Origin: Saussurea involucrata
Taxonomy: Eukaryota > Streptophyta > Magnoliopsida > Asterales > Asteraceae
NCBI GenBank assembly: GCA_033807775.1
Contig: CM066313.1
Coordinates: 92,513,484 to 92,577,483 of the forward strand
Length of the DNA: 64,000 nt
Direction: 5' to 3'
Part shown: positions 9,953 to 21,570 of the stretch, piece after piece
Layout of the letters: each line of letters begins with the position of its first letter
Position numbering within the stretch: position 1 is the stretch's first letter
Notes under the pieces: generated by a model
Told to the model about the DNA's origin: nothing
Database searches by the model: none
What the model saw: only the letters and a program-made list of their open reading frames with translations
Made by a program: the position numbers and the translations under genes

Positions 9953-10145
9953 ATGGTGCCAACAAACCCTGATAATCCCAGGAGGTGGTTTCGTTACCAC
10001 CAGCTCGGGCCCAATGAGCGGGCAGAACTGAGGCGGTGCAGATGCAGATGAGGCGGGGCCTTCTGACCCACAAGCGGCTCGACGTGTTAGAAGACGACAG
10101 CCGAGTGGTGCATCATCATCCCAACGACGGAACCGCAATGACTGA
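9953..10145 (+). pseudogene. Athila extra ORF reduced by an internal deletion
   Basis: The start (MVPTNPDNPRRWFRYHQLGP) matches the start of the ORF at 52770, and the end (Arg-rich tail, GASSSQRRNRND, stop at 10143-10145) matches the end of that ORF at 53945. The roughly 1 kb between is gone, and a stop follows soon after the start. The junction lies between two copies of TGAGGCGG (about 10030 and 10048), suggesting deletion by short direct repeats. Confidence 0.7.
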
Positions 10146-11765
10146 AGACGACTTATTTTCGGATTTGTTTTGATGTGCTAGCTTTGGATATTTTTTTTCT
10201 TGTTTTGATGGATGACTGTACTTAGTTCACACAATTTTTGTTGGATGATTGTAATCAACTTTATATGCACATTGGGGACAATGTGTAACTTAGGTTTGGG
10301 GTTGTAAGTCATTGGTATCATTTTGTTGATCTCTTGTATCTTAGAAAATGATTGAGTTGCTTTTAGGATCGTATTTTTTCTAACTTCCCTTCGGTAGTAA
10401 GTAGAGCACCAAGTTTTGAGGAGTGAATCTGTAAGGGATAATATAGCATTGAGGGAGACCTTAAGGACTGTATGGATTAGGGACATTAGTGGAGAGCACC
10501 CGTGAGACGTTGAGCCATTATAACTTCGATTCAGAGGGACTAAATGCATTAATTCGATACACTTTTCTTTAATTCCTTGTCGTGGTTATAGTTGATCTCA
10601 CTATAAGTTGCATCAATTAGCAAAGACGTTCATAGGAATATTTAGTGAAGCTCACATCTTATCTAAGTATGGACCTTGAGAGATGATTCCAGGCAATGTT
10701 AGTATAGAGCGATTTTATCTTGCGCACCCTTCTTTTTTAGTGTCCCTTAGCCACTTTGTAGCCAAACACTAATTCCTTCGATTCTGAACCCAGTTATTAA
10801 ACCCTAGCCTTTATAGTAGCCTACCTTTTCCGAACACGTGCCGGTTACGAAAGACGGGGCGGGAATCTGAATCGAAAAGGGGAGGGACAGAGAGAAGTGA
10901 ATCACAGTGGGGTACAAAAAGATAGACATTACCAAAAGGGTATAATTTGAAACAAATATATATATATATATATATATACAGAATAGTCGAGTGGCAGTCA
11001 TAGAGAAATAAGGCCATTGGGCCAATTCACTGCAGAAAAAAAACAAAAAAAAAGGAACTGATTTGAGTAGAAGAAAATAAGGTTGACAAACTCAACCCAT
11101 GGGATTGCGGTGATAACACAGTGAAAAAAGCAAGAGAAAGGAGGGGAATGAGAACCGTTGGTTCGTACACTGGTACTTTAAGGACTTTTGATCTACCATA
11201 CCTTTCGTTTCTTAGCCAATAGCCTAGCCCCATTACAACCTTTGTAAAGACCTGGATGATCTTTTGGAAAGTATAAGGAGATAGATGAGAGTTGCACTAA
11301 TAGTTCTAGTCTTGCTAGTTGGTTCCATCCGAGATCGTTTCTTTGGACATTGGTGCGTCTTTCTTGTTAAGTTGTTTATGCTTTTATATTGAGAATTATT
11401 GCACATAACTTCCAAATACATGACAATATGTGTGACAACCTAGGGTTCGAGTGACTTGAGAATCCAGTGAGGTAGGGTCAAAGCGGTTTCCTCCCTAAGC
11501 ATGCATAATTTGATGTCTAACTTAATATGGTGTAGTCCCTATCAGTTATATTCTCAAAAAGTTAGTGTCTCAAACTCTACAAACTGAGGGTTTGTCAGTT
11601 GATAATTCATCCTAAATTGTTAATTTCTTTTGTTGACTGAGATGTGTAGAGATCTTTAATGACACCACTGACTACCCAATTGTGCGAATTCTGGTAAGAC
11701 CCTGGTTGCTTATTTTTTATGTCGCTATTTTGCTTGAGAACAAACAAAGCTTGGTTTGGGGTTGT

Positions 11766-13134
11766 TGATAATGTCGGTTTTCGACATTATTCTGGATCTC
11801 AAATTGGGTGGTTCACGCGTGTCTTCAAGTAAAATAGTAGTTTTTAACGGGTTTTTGGCAAGAAAGTACAGGTGCAAGTATATAATTCTCTAAAAGGAGC
11901 AGATTCGAGTTCCGGGCCTTAAAACGAGAAATTGGTGAAATTTGTCCAAATAGTGCTTGGTGCCAGTCCCCGTGCCAGTGTATCCGCACCATGATTCGCG
12001 CCAAATTAGATCAAACAGTGCTTGGCGCCAGTCCCGGTGCCAGTCAATCCACGCCAGTATCCGCACCAAGTTAATTGACCAGTGCTTGGCGCTAGTCTTG
12101 GTGCCAGTCAATCCGCGCCAGTGGTGGCCCCGACGTCCAGTTTGTTTAAAACATTCATGCAGCTAGGTTTTTACGACTGATGATTCATTCTATCGACTTC
12201 TAACTTTTAGAGGACGACCAATGACTCAATTGGGGCGATTTTGGCAAGGGAGAAACATCGAATTGAAGCAAGGAGACGTCGTGAGAAGCAATTTCAACAT
12301 CAATTTCGTGCAAATCTTCGTTGGTTCTACACAATCAAGGGAGTTTTATGATCCTAGAACTTTTGAGAGAATTTTTTCTGAGAACTATGGATTCTTCTTT
12401 AGCTTTGATTGTTGATACCCCCAACATGAACTAATCTTTAGATGTTGGGGGTTGGTTTGAATATGGTTTAAGCATATGAACATGTGATTTGGGATTTTTT
12501 ATCAGTTTTTCCTAATTAATGAAGTATATGATTTGGGTTTTAATGCTTTTGTGAGTATGACCAACTTTCATCTGATTTGTTTGTTATCGATTAAGCTCGA
12601 GAGAGTTAATTGCTAACTATAACTAGAATTGCATTCCTAAGGTGAGAAATTGGATAGAGATATACCAAGTAAGCCTTAGCCCCGTTGAAATCTTGATTTT
12701 AGTGTGTTTTAAATTCCATAGGTTGAGATCGAGAGATAAAACTTCTGCTTTCAAAATAAAATTCGTGGTTGCTTGAGAAAGAACAACAGTGATTTTAGAG
12801 ATTGGCTATTCATTAAAGGGAATAGCTGGAAATTATTTTGAGTCAAGTGTTTATACATGAAAATCTTAGGATTTCCAACCCTCAACTGTTTTCTCCATCC
12901 AAAGTTTCCCTAAGTTGTTTACTGTCTCGTTCTCGATTTATTGCTAGTAGTTAATTAATTTAATTCCAACAATTCATCTTTTGAGCCGTTCAGTTAATAG
13001 TGAATATAGTAATTGTGATACTCAGTTCCTAGTTTCCTTGGTTCGATACTCGTACTTCCAAGTACTTATTACTTGATTCAACCCGTACACTTGCGAATAG
13101 ATTAGGGGGGGGGGGGGGGTAAACCCATCTATCA
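11766..13134 (+). repeat. 3' LTR of Athila copy 2
   Basis: The 1369 bp repeat begins TGATAATGTCGG and ends CCATCTATCA, like the LTRs at 35436 and 56011. It follows the polypurine tract directly. It contains a TGGCGCCAG-rich stretch (11940-12125) and a run of about 15 G at 13105-13119. ACTAG follows at 13135-13139. Confidence 0.88.
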
Positions 13135-13139
13135 ACTAG

Positions 13140-13819
13140 GCCTTTTTCCCAAAATATCAACTTGACCGGGCTCTCTCAGCCTAAGATTTTCGAACTAGGT
13201 CTGCCCCCAAAATTTTGAATTGCTCGGGCTTTGAGGCATGTCCGGACTAGGCTTCAGGCTTACTAGGCCGGAACCTTTCGGGCCAGGGTCGGGTTTCAGA
13301 CTTGATCTTTTTGTGCATTTTTGGTGATGACTAATAATCTTATCCGTTAATGTAAGTAAAAGTGATGACTCTTATCTGGTAAGCATTGATAAACGAACCC
13401 TGAACCATAGAGGAGAACTTGATAATTTGAAAATCTAAATGTTTTAGACCGACTTCTTAAAAAAAGTTGTCCCTTCAACGATTTTTTTGCAATGTATTAA
13501 GAAAGGAGCCTTGTGTGTGCAACTAATGTTTGCGGATAGTTCCATATTAAAAGCCAATAGACTATATTTATAAGAAAATATGGTTTCATATAAGTTTTTT
13601 TTCTTTTCAAAAATGTCCTATAAAAGCTACTAAAACATTTTATTTCAAAAATGTCCAAAGAAATGCTAAGTCATCAAGGGTGTTAACCAAATATGTGAAA
13701 ACATTAAACATTTAAAGTAAATTATCAAATTTATTTCTATTGAAGGACTGAATTGCTTATAATAGATAGTTCAGGGGCTACAACTTTAACTTCCCGTATG
13801 GGTTACAAGTATAACAACT
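13140..13819 (+). other. Intergenic, no gene seen
   Basis: A GC-rich decayed stretch with repeated GGGC/CCGG words (13140-13310) is followed by AT-rich unique-looking DNA. A TATAATAG-like box at 13758-13765 lies about 90 bp before the putative promoter motifs of the next gene. Confidence 0.5.
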
Positions 13820-13848
13820 CAAAATGTGCACGAAACTTGAGGCCTTAC

Positions 13849-13874
13849 AGCCCAACCCTGTTAACCCTAAACCC
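13849..13874 (+). promoter_or_regulatory. Site II and telo-box-like motifs before the ZRF1-like gene
   Basis: AGCCCA at 13849-13854 is the reverse of the plant site II element TGGGCT. TTAACCCTAAACCC at 13861-13874 is a telo-box-like repeat. In plants this pair marks promoters and leaders of ribosome and translation genes. That fits a gene whose product belongs to the family of ribosome-bound J-proteins. The transcription start is not known. Confidence 0.5.
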
Positions 13875-14042
13875 CCAAATCTTTATTTCCCCGCTCCAAT
13901 CTCTCTGCGCCTCTCCATCAAAACTACAAAAATCTTGGCTATTTTTCAATATTCTTGCCCAGCCTTGATCATCTTCTTCATCTGTTATACCCTAATTTCA
14001 CAGATCGATCGCTCGCTTCATCGCCGTTACTCCGTCCAATAG

Positions 14043-15021
14043 GTAATCAAAGCATTCTTTTTCATCGAGAAAACAGAAATTAAGTAGCTTTATTGATGCT
14101 ATATATCACTAGCGAGCTGTTAATTGTTAATTTTCAGATTCCTGTGGTTTCTTTCGAATTGAATTAATATCTGTCGGAATGGATTTATCGCAAACGATTT
14201 TTTTATTGGTGCTGTTCATTGTCATTAATAGTTTTATACATATATCGATGGTTTTGATTTTGTTTTATAAGGTTTTTGGTTGCTATTTAGTCTTATTGAG
14301 CGATATTTGAACGAGTTTTTAAAGTTAGACCATTCAAAAGATGCAAATTTCAGGGGACTTGAGGATGCAGAATATATAAATATACAGAATTCTTCGTACT
14401 CACATTTAAATGTGTGTATTAACGGAATAAGCTTGTTACAGCTGTGTGTTACTTGATATCTTAATTTGAGACAGTCGTAGGACTCTGCATAGCTATTGAT
14501 TGGTGATAACTTAAAGAATAAGGAGACATTGAATATATCTTTGTGTTGCTTGAGATTTTGATTTCTGAAAAAAATGACTACCGTGTGTTTCTTGAAGGTG
14601 TACTTTTTACAATTTGAGAAACACCTTTTTGTCTGCACGCATTAGGTGTTCGCATTTTGTGTCTTGTTTCTTCACTTCTTGTTTTCTGTTCATGAGATAA
14701 GGTGGTGTTTTAAAACACAAGAAAATACATGTGAGCCATTCTAAGCACAGATCGTTTAGTCTTTTTTCATATCTTACTGTCTTAGTACATAACAATCATT
14801 GTCACTTTCTAGAAACTTCTCAGAGAGGGGGCTTCTAGCTGGCTCCATTGTTAGGTTGACTTAATTTAATCATTGATTATATAGGAAACAAAAATTTTGT
14901 TTCTAAATTTTCATGTGCCATGTGTTTCTTAATCTCTTATCAATACGTTCAAACATTCTTTACATTCATCTATTCCTTTTTTTGTCTGTCATGACTTTGT
15001 TTTTTGTTACATTAATGTTAG
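14043..15021 (+). other. Probable 5'UTR intron of the ZRF1-like gene
   Basis: A donor AG|GTAATC at 14043 follows a CT-rich leader (about 13875-14042). A T-rich tract ends in TTAG at 15021, 34 bp before the ATG. A second acceptor, TTTCAG, ends at 15043. Intron length is about 0.98-1.0 kb. The leader has no long ORF. Confidence 0.6.
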
Positions 15022-15054
15022 CTTGAAGCCGTGGATGTTTCAGTTGCCGCAATA

Positions 15055-17001
15055 ATGACAGCCCGTGCAAGCATTCGTCTCATTACTTATCCAGATGAGC
15101 TTGTAAATGGAGAAGCCATTTATGTCTCCTCAAACTGCCTCCCGATAAAGGCTTCACGCTTTGAACCTGCTGGGCATTCTTTTCACGACGTTGCACTTAA
15201 GCTTCGTGGTTACTTCGAGGAGGAAATTTTAGCCGATGATAATGAAAAATTACCTAAAGACAAAGAAAATGAGTATATGCAATCATCTGATTCATATAGC
15301 AGCAGCAAAGGTAAAAAGAAGTCTGGTGATGGAGCAAACCAACAAGATCATTACGCGTTATTGGGTTTGGGCCATTTAAGGTATCTTGCAACCGAAGAAC
15401 AAATTAGGAAGAGTTACCGCGAAACTGCTTTAAAGCATCATCCTGATAAGCAAGCCGCTCTTCTTCTTGGGGAGGAAACCGAAGCTGCAAAACAAGCAAA
15501 GAAAGATGAAATCGAGAACCATTTTAAGGCGATTCAAGAAGCGTATGAGGTGTTGATTGACCCCGTGAGGAGGAGAATCTATGACTCCACTGATGAGTTT
15601 GATGACGAGATTCCCACCGACTGTTCTCCACAAGACTTTTTTAAAGTATTTGGACCCGCTTTTATGAGAAACGGGCGGTGGTCAGTTGTTCAACCAATCC
15701 CGTCACTTGGAGACGATAATACATCACTTAAAGACGTTGATGCGTTTTATGATTTTTGGTACGGGTTCAAAAGCTGGAGGGAGTTTCCGCATGCGGACGA
15801 GTTTGACCTTGAGCAAGCGGAATCACGTGACCATAAAAGGTGGATGGAGAGACAAAATGCGAAACTTTCGGAGAAAGCGAGGAAGGAGGAGCATGCGAGG
15901 ATTCGTTCTCTTGTCGACAATGCTTATAAACGGGACCCGCGAGTTTTGAGGAGAAAGGAGACGCTAAAAGCAGAGAAACAGAAGAAAAAAGAAGCTAAGT
16001 TTATAGTAAAGAAACAGCAGGAAGAGGAAGCTGCACGAATTGCTGAAGAAAATAAGCGCAAGAAAGAAGAAGATGATAAACAGGCTGCTGAAGCTGCTTC
16101 ACAACAGAAGAAAGTGAAAGAAAAAGAGAAGAAACTTTTGCGAAAAGAGCGAACTCGTCTTCGAACTCTATCCACTCCAGTTGTTTCTGAGCATTTGCTT
16201 AATCTTAGCAAAGATGACGTGGAAAGTGTCTGTATGGCACTTGATACGTTACAATTAAGAAGCTTATGCGAGAATATGGAAGGAAAGGAAGGGCTTAATC
16301 AAAAAGCCGAACTTCTGAAGGAGGCTCTTAGTTCAGAACATATCGGAAAAAATCATGTGATAAATATCAGCCAACAAAACGGAACTGTAAAACCGAATGG
16401 AAATGTTTCTAAACCTAAAAGCACTTTCGAGAAAAAAGAGAAACCTTGGGGGAAAGAAGAGATCGAGCTTTTAAGGAAAGGGATAGTGAAGTATCCAAAA
16501 GGTACATCTCGCAGGTGGGAAGTTATATCGGAGTACATCGGCACTGGGCGGTCCGTGGAGGAGATTCTAAAAGCAACCAAAACCGTTCTTTTACAGAAAC
16601 CCGACTCATCAAAAGCATTTGATTCGTTTCTTGAAAAGCGAAAACCTGCAGTTTCAATTTCATCTCCTCTTACAACCAGGGAGGAAGTTGAGGGGGTCCC
16701 ACTTTCTTCCACGCCCACTGAGTCAAACGGGGACTCTTCCGCCCCCGGTCAACCCGAAGGGGTTGAACACAAACCGAGCCAAAATGCAGAGAAAGTGGAG
16801 TCAGCAGCTTCTTCAAGTTCAGACCCAGATGCATGGTCGGCTGTGCAGGAAACGGCACTGGTTCAAGCTTTAAAGACATTTCCAAAAGAAACTAATCAGC
16901 GTTGGGAACGCGTTGCTGCTGCTGTTCCGGGGAAAACAGTTAATCAATGCAAGAAGCAGTTCACTTTGCTTAAAGAGAAGTTCAGAAACAAGAAAAAGTA
17001 A
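15055..17001 (+). CDS. ZRF1: ZRF1/zuotin-type J-protein with two SANT/Myb domains
   Basis: The 648-aa protein is intact in one exon. The start is the ATG at 15055 (MTARASIRLITYPDEL), which matches what I recall of the family N-terminus. The GTG at 15031 in the same frame is not a plausible plant start. A J domain spans about residues 98-190 with HPD at 129-131, which stimulates Hsp70. A zuotin-homology region follows, then a long Lys/Glu/Arg-rich helix (about 280-375) of the ribosome-binding type. SANT1 starts at residue 463 (KPWGKEEIELL) and SANT2 at 592 (DAWSAVQETALVQAL). Family members act with Hsp70 on nascent chains at the ribosome and, in the nucleus, as chromatin factors binding ubiquitinated H2A. 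The 3'UTR is AT-rich, to about 17400. Confidence 0.93.
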   Translation: MTARASIRLITYPDELVNGEAIYVSSNCLPIKASRFEPAGHSFHDVALKLRGYFEEEILADDNEKLPKDKENEYMQSSDSYSSSKGKKKSGDGANQQDHYALLGLGHLRYLATEEQIRKSYRETALKHHPDKQAALLLGEETEAAKQAKKDEIENHFKAIQEAYEVLIDPVRRRIYDSTDEFDDEIPTDCSPQDFFKVFGPAFMRNGRWSVVQPIPSLGDDNTSLKDVDAFYDFWYGFKSWREFPHADEFDLEQAESRDHKRWMERQNAKLSEKARKEEHARIRSLVDNAYKRDPRVLRRKETLKAEKQKKKEAKFIVKKQQEEEAARIAEENKRKKEEDDKQAAEAASQQKKVKEKEKKLLRKERTRLRTLSTPVVSEHLLNLSKDDVESVCMALDTLQLRSLCENMEGKEGLNQKAELLKEALSSEHIGKNHVINISQQNGTVKPNGNVSKPKSTFEKKEKPWGKEEIELLRKGIVKYPKGTSRRWEVISEYIGTGRSVEEILKATKTVLLQKPDSSKAFDSFLEKRKPAVSISSPLTTREEVEGVPLSSTPTESNGDSSAPGQPEGVEHKPSQNAEKVESAASSSSDPDAWSAVQETALVQALKTFPKETNQRWERVAAAVPGKTVNQCKKQFTLLKEKFRNKKK

Positions 17002-17401
17002 TCTGATTTTTATTGTGAGTATCGAAGATTACCAAAGGTTAAATTCGTCATTTTTGCCAATGGTGGAGTTGTGAAGTAGTAGCATCTAATTGAACTAAGA
17101 TGGCACAATGCAGATGTGAAGAGATTTGGCTGGGCACACACATTGCTGACTTTACTGGAGGTATGAATGTTCCATATTCTTTTGGATAGAGTAGTAATGG
17201 GTTTTTGTCATTGGTTAGCCATAAAAATAAGTTGGTTCCATTCTACTCCATCTTCCCCCTACCCCCAGATCTAAAACTCATTTTTATGAAATATGAGAAG
17301 AATCTATATACTGTTTATGAGCTCTAATGTAAGGTTAAACATATGTCTAAGTATGCTACTACTATCTTCATTTGCTAATATTGTGTTTCTATGGTTATTG
17401 T

Positions 17402-18727
17402 TTGAAATGTGATTTCATACCGCCTGTATCGAAGATAGAAATATGTGTTAGATTATTTCTAGAATTATATGCTGTTTAGGCTGCATTTGTTATGTGGGAC
17501 ATTTAAGAATAAACGCTTCTTATCCCGCGTGTGATGCTACAATTAGATTGTAGCTGGACATCAAAACTGGCGGTATAAAATCCAGGGAATGGGACAAGTT
17601 TGGTAATTACTAAACTACCCTTGTCAAATTAGAATCCCAAAACTTCACAATTTTTTCACTTTTAGCCTTGTCTAGTCCTGTTCTTGTACCAAACGCTTTC
17701 TTATTGGTGTCTACCTTCACATGAGGTAGAAAAATTGAGTTTGAGTCTGAACGAGATCGATCTGGATTTGGAGAGAGCCAATCTTGAGCTCGAGCAACAT
17801 GTGAGTCTGTTTTCTCATCTAGATTTTGGGCTTAATCAACCTCAAATTCAAGTCAAGGCTGTGCTGCAAAAGCATGAAACTAGCCTAGAAACAAGCTTGA
17901 GTTAACCACAAGGCTTGTGGCGTACTGGTTAAGGCTTGTGGGGGATGTGGCTAGTAACCCATCTACCCCAAGTTCGAATCCAGGCGCTTCCAACTTGTGG
18001 CCAGTGTGGATAAACTCAGGGCTGCACGCTTTAGCAGCTGGGGCAATTGCCTCACCTTGCCGGGATTAGTCGGGGCAATGTCCTCGGATACCCTTCCAAA
18101 AAAAAACAAGCTTGAGTTAGAGATCTAATATCCCAATTATGGATTTGCTCAGATATTTGTATTATGATGTGTGTAATGTTGAAATGAAGTTTGATGCACA
18201 ATTGTGGCTTGGTTTTAACTGTGTTTGAAAACCAATTTCAATCAAGATGCATGAGATAGGACAGGACATGACTAAAAACAAAAACACGTCGTCCCATGTC
18301 TGGTGTGAAATTCGAATGGGACCGGGACATGACTGAATAGGATAAGAATGCATTTTTTTGTCTGGAAGAGAAATCTCGAAAATGAAACTAGATTGGTAAA
18401 TTATTAAACTAAACATGTCAAATTAAAATCTTGAAATCGTGCATAGTTCTTTGTTACTCAATCGCACTATGTGTTAGTTTGGCATTAAAAACCATGAACT
18501 ATGTGCCTTAAATTTGTCAAACCAGGATTACATGGAACTGCCCTTGTTCTATTTTTGGTGGCCATGGTTTTCTAGACTCTTGATGAGATATACTGGGTTT
18601 TTTTGTTATTTATTTATGTTTCTAAACTTTTGGATGAGATATATTGGATTTATGGAGAAAAGTCTATATAATTTACCTTGATTTCACTGCCCAGATACAT
18701 ATAACTGTCATCAAATGTTGCAACTTA
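17402..18727 (+). other. Intergenic with decayed MITE-like DNA around a SINE
   Basis: No gene is seen. Two related segments, near 17605-17645 and 18390-18430, share TTGGTAAWTTAYTAAACT-like text, suggesting diverged copies of one short element. The only solid feature is the SINE at 17905. Confidence 0.45.
17905..18105 (+). mobile_element. tRNA-derived SINE with perfect 14-bp target duplication
   Basis: A box A-like TGGCGTACTGG (17918-17928) and box B GTTCGAATCC (17972-17981) form an internal RNA polymerase III promoter. The 3' end is a short A-run. The 14-bp sequence ACAAGCTTGAGTTA flanks it exactly at 17891-17904 and 18106-18119, so insertion was fairly recent. Length is 201 bp. Confidence 0.92.
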
Positions 18728-18980
18728 GGGACCGTTTACCAAAAACTTGCTCTAGTAAGCGCTTATCGGTAAAATTCAACACTATCATTATCTTACCGGG
18801 TAAGATCTTAGTTCCCCAAAAATGGTATTCAATGCAACAATTTCCCAGGTAAGCGCTAACCATGGTAAATCTTTATTTTAGCTCTTACCAAGTAAGATTC
18901 TTGGTCTTTGTCATGTTCATCCGGTAAGGTAATGTGACTTGATAAACACTTACCCGGGTAAACGTTTGGTAAATGACCCC
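18728..18980 (+). mobile_element. Tourist-like MITE, copy 1
   Basis: The terminal inverted repeat is GGGACCGTTTACCA at the left and the complement of TGGTAAATGACCCC at the right. TTA flanks both sides (18725-18727, 18981-18983), as for PIF/Harbinger MITEs. Inside are many TTACC(C)GGTAAG-like palindromes. Length is 253 bp; non-coding. Confidence 0.85.
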
Positions 18981-18983
18981 TTA

Positions 18984-19306
18984 TTGTGTTTTCAAATTTG
19001 TTTTTTCTCCAAAAACTTGTTTCTAGAAGTTTTGTGCAATGATCTTTTACGGCTTCTTCAATACATTGGTTTCATATTGAACATGGAGGAGGTGGATTGT
19101 GTTTAAACTAAAACAACTTTGGGATATTTAGGTAGATAACTTTAAACGGGATTTCAATTAAATTCTCGAGTATAAAGCCGATTTTTTAATTGACCAAAAG
19201 GTCATGAGTTTAATCAAAAACTGATTTAAGGTCTTTCTCCTAAATGATCTTTTACCATTATTCTTGGGATTTTAAGGTATATAACTTTAAATGAAAAACC
19301 ATTTCG
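18984..19306 (+). other. Intergenic, no feature seen
   Basis: AT-rich DNA with no ORF, repeat or RNA gene that I can support. Confidence 0.5.
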
Positions 19307-19314
19307 GTCTAAAT

Positions 19315-19924
19315 TAGGGATGGCAACGGGTGGGTTTGGGGCGGGTTTCATATTACCCTGTCTGGCCCCGGTTTAGCGGGTACGGGGATCCTAAACCCAT
19401 CCCCGGTCAATAAAATAGTCAACCCCCGGTCAAACCCGGTTTATTTAAAAAAAATCTCCAAATTACACATCATTGTTGAGAATTATGCCCAGGCGCATGA
19501 TCGATCTGTAGGAAAAGCAAGCAAAAGGGAGTAGTGTCAAGATTTTTTGTAAAATTCCCATAGGCCTACTGGTTATTACTATTATGTATCTATATATATA
19601 GTGTACATATCCAAGGGAAGAGAGTAATTTTAAATTTCTAATTATTAATAAAATAATGTAAGTAATATATACTATCTATATCGTGTATATATGGGAATAA
19701 AGTAACTCTAAGTTTTCAAATTATTAATAAGATAATATAAGTAATATATACCGGGTACGGGGCAGAGTGTGGGTATGTTACCTGGCCCCGGCCCCAAACC
19801 CGGTTTCAATTGAACAAGGATCCCTAGCCTCGGACCCGGTATCCGGTTGAGTGGGGAATCCCCGGCCCCGGTCGGGTCCGGTGAACCGAGTTCCCCATCG
19901 GATCATAGTAAATCACCATCCCTA
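19315..19924 (+). mobile_element. Non-autonomous hAT element with 8-bp target duplication
   Basis: It begins TAGGGATGGC and ends CACCATCCCTA, a short inverted repeat. GTCTAAAT flanks it at 19307-19314 and 19925-19932. An 8-bp duplication and TAGGG ends are typical of hAT. The interior is GC-rich (CCCGGT/CCCCGG words) at the ends and AT-rich in the middle, with no coding capacity. Confidence 0.8.
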
Positions 19925-20290
19925 GTCTAAATGGCAAGTACGATTATGAAATGATATAATTGAACACAAATACTCTTGCAATTTATAAACAATCGTAACC
20001 ATGATATTCAAATCCACATCATTAATTTATTCATTGATAATTATTGATCACGCATGTTTTTATAAACCAAATCAAAGAAATTCAATATCTCACATCAAGA
20101 TAAAATCTGAGTGAAATATTTGTTGATATTGTCTCTATCTCACAGGATGAAGAGGGTATTTTCTTGACCAAATTGTAACCATGATATTAAATTTCACATC
20201 AATGTATATTCATGATAATTATCAATCATAAACATTTTAATAATATAAATGACACGAAGTCAATATATCCCATGTTGAGGTAGGATCTAA

Positions 20291-20470
20291 CGTCATGTTG
20301 TGTGTTAGTTCAACTGGTAATAAGACTTGGGCATTTGGGGTTTCTCCTAAAAGGTCACTGGATTAAGTTTTGAAAGGCCACTAAGGATTTTCCTGATTGT
20401 TCTCTAAAGCGCCTGAAAATAGTGAAGATGCGCACAAGCCCATCAGGACTCCCATTGTTGACAAAGAAAA
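20291..20470 (+). mobile_element. tRNA-derived SINE in the left arm of the inverted repeat
   Basis: It is flanked by GGTAGGATCTAA at 20279-20290 and 20471-20482. Box A resembles TTAGTTCAACTGG (about 20305); box B here is mutated (GGATTAAGTTT). The mirrored copy in the right arm (about 20548-20695) keeps a better box B, GGTTCGAGTTT on the minus strand, but lacks the 3' end. Confidence 0.78.
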
Positions 20471-21249
20471 GGTAGGATCTAAGCATGATTAATGTTGGTC
20501 TTGCTTCTATCTCAGAGGATAAATATGTAAACTCTATCAATACCCTTGGCTTGTGCGCATCTTCAGTATTTTCAGGCGTTTTAGAGAACAATCAAGAAAA
20601 TCCTTAGTGGCCTTTCAAAACTCGAACCAGTGACCTTTTAGGAGAAACCCCAAATGCCCAAGTCTTATTACCAGTTGAACTAACACACAACATCACGTCA
20701 GATCCTACCTCAACATGGGGTATATTGACTTCGTGTCATTTATATTATTAAAATGTTTATGATTGATAATTATCATGAATATACATTGATGTGAACTTTA
20801 ATATCATGGTTATAATTTGGTCAAGAAAATGCCCTCTTCATCCTGTGAGATAGAGACAATATCAACAAATATTTCACTCAGATTTTATCTTGATGTGAGA
20901 TATTGAATTTCTTTGATTTGGTTTATAAAAACATGCGTGATCGATAATTATCAATGAATAAATTAATGATGTGGATTTGAATATCATGGTTACGATTGTT
21001 TATAAATTGCAAGGGTATTTGCGTTCAATCATATCATTCCATAATCGTACTTGCCGTTTAGACTAGGGATGATGATTTGCCTCGATCCTATAAGGAACCC
21101 GGTTCATCCGACCCGACTGGGTACCGGGTCCGGGGATCCCCGTTCAATTGAAACCGGGTTTGGGGCCGGGGTCAGGTCACGTACCCCCGCTCTGCCTCGT
21201 ACCCGATATATATTACTTATATTATCTTATTAATAATTTGAAAACTTAT

Positions 21250-21548
21250 TACAAAACGCTTACCCGGGTAAGTGCTTACCAAGTTACATTAGCTTGCCGG
21301 ATGAATATGACAAGAACTAAGAATCTTACCCGGTAAGAGCAGAAGCAAGGACCGAGAGTCGAAATCAAGGACCAAGAGTCTTACCCGGTAAGTGAGTGCA
21401 ACGACTCTTATCACGGTTAACGCTTACCGGCTAAATTGTTACATACAATATCATTTTCGTGGACTAAAATCTTACCCGGAAAGTAAGTGATAGTGTTGAA
21501 TTTCACCGGTAAGCACTTACTCGAGTAAGTGATTAGGTAAACGACCCC
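21250..21548 (-). mobile_element. Tourist-like MITE, copy 2, inside the right arm
   Basis: It is the same family as 18728 and 25228, in inverted orientation. TTA flanks it at 21247-21249 and 21549-21551. Its left end lacks the first GGGGCCGT bases. The corresponding point in the left arm (about 19709) has the uninterrupted sequence, which proves the insertion. Confidence 0.85.
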
Positions 21549-21570
21549 TTAGAGTTACTTTATTCCCATA

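Larger units (their letters stand above)
9650..13134 (+). mobile_element. Athila-type Ty3 element, 3' fragment (copy 2)
   Basis: Only the 3' part remains: hairpin/GGTTTGGGG cassettes (9755-9905), a shortened extra ORF, the non-coding 3' stretch (10150-11750), a polypurine tract ending GGTTTGGGGTTGT, and an LTR. Every block has a counterpart in the same order in the Athila element at 52440-57287. The 5' LTR, gag and pol are missing. The left boundary is uncertain, between about 9527 and 9750. Confidence 0.75.
19690..21570. repeat. Large inverted repeat with 107-bp spacer
   Basis: The left arm (19690-20440) and right arm (20548-21570) are reverse complements at roughly 90-95% by eye. The arms include the last 235 bp of the hAT element, its target duplication, and a SINE. 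The right arm alone carries a MITE (21250-21548); the left arm shows the empty site. Confidence 0.9.

Noticed and set aside
15031..15054. GTG at 15031 as start of the ZRF1-like protein
   Set aside because: Plants rarely start at GTG, and the ATG at 15055 matches the family N-terminus; 15031 may even lie upstream of a splice acceptor.
17684..17905. 73-codon ORF ending at the SINE
   Set aside because: No ATG-context, homology or conservation evidence; lies in MITE-like intergenic DNA.
17905..18105. Possible tRNA gene from A and B boxes
   Set aside because: No cloverleaf with acceptor stem, and the exact target duplication and A-tail show a SINE.
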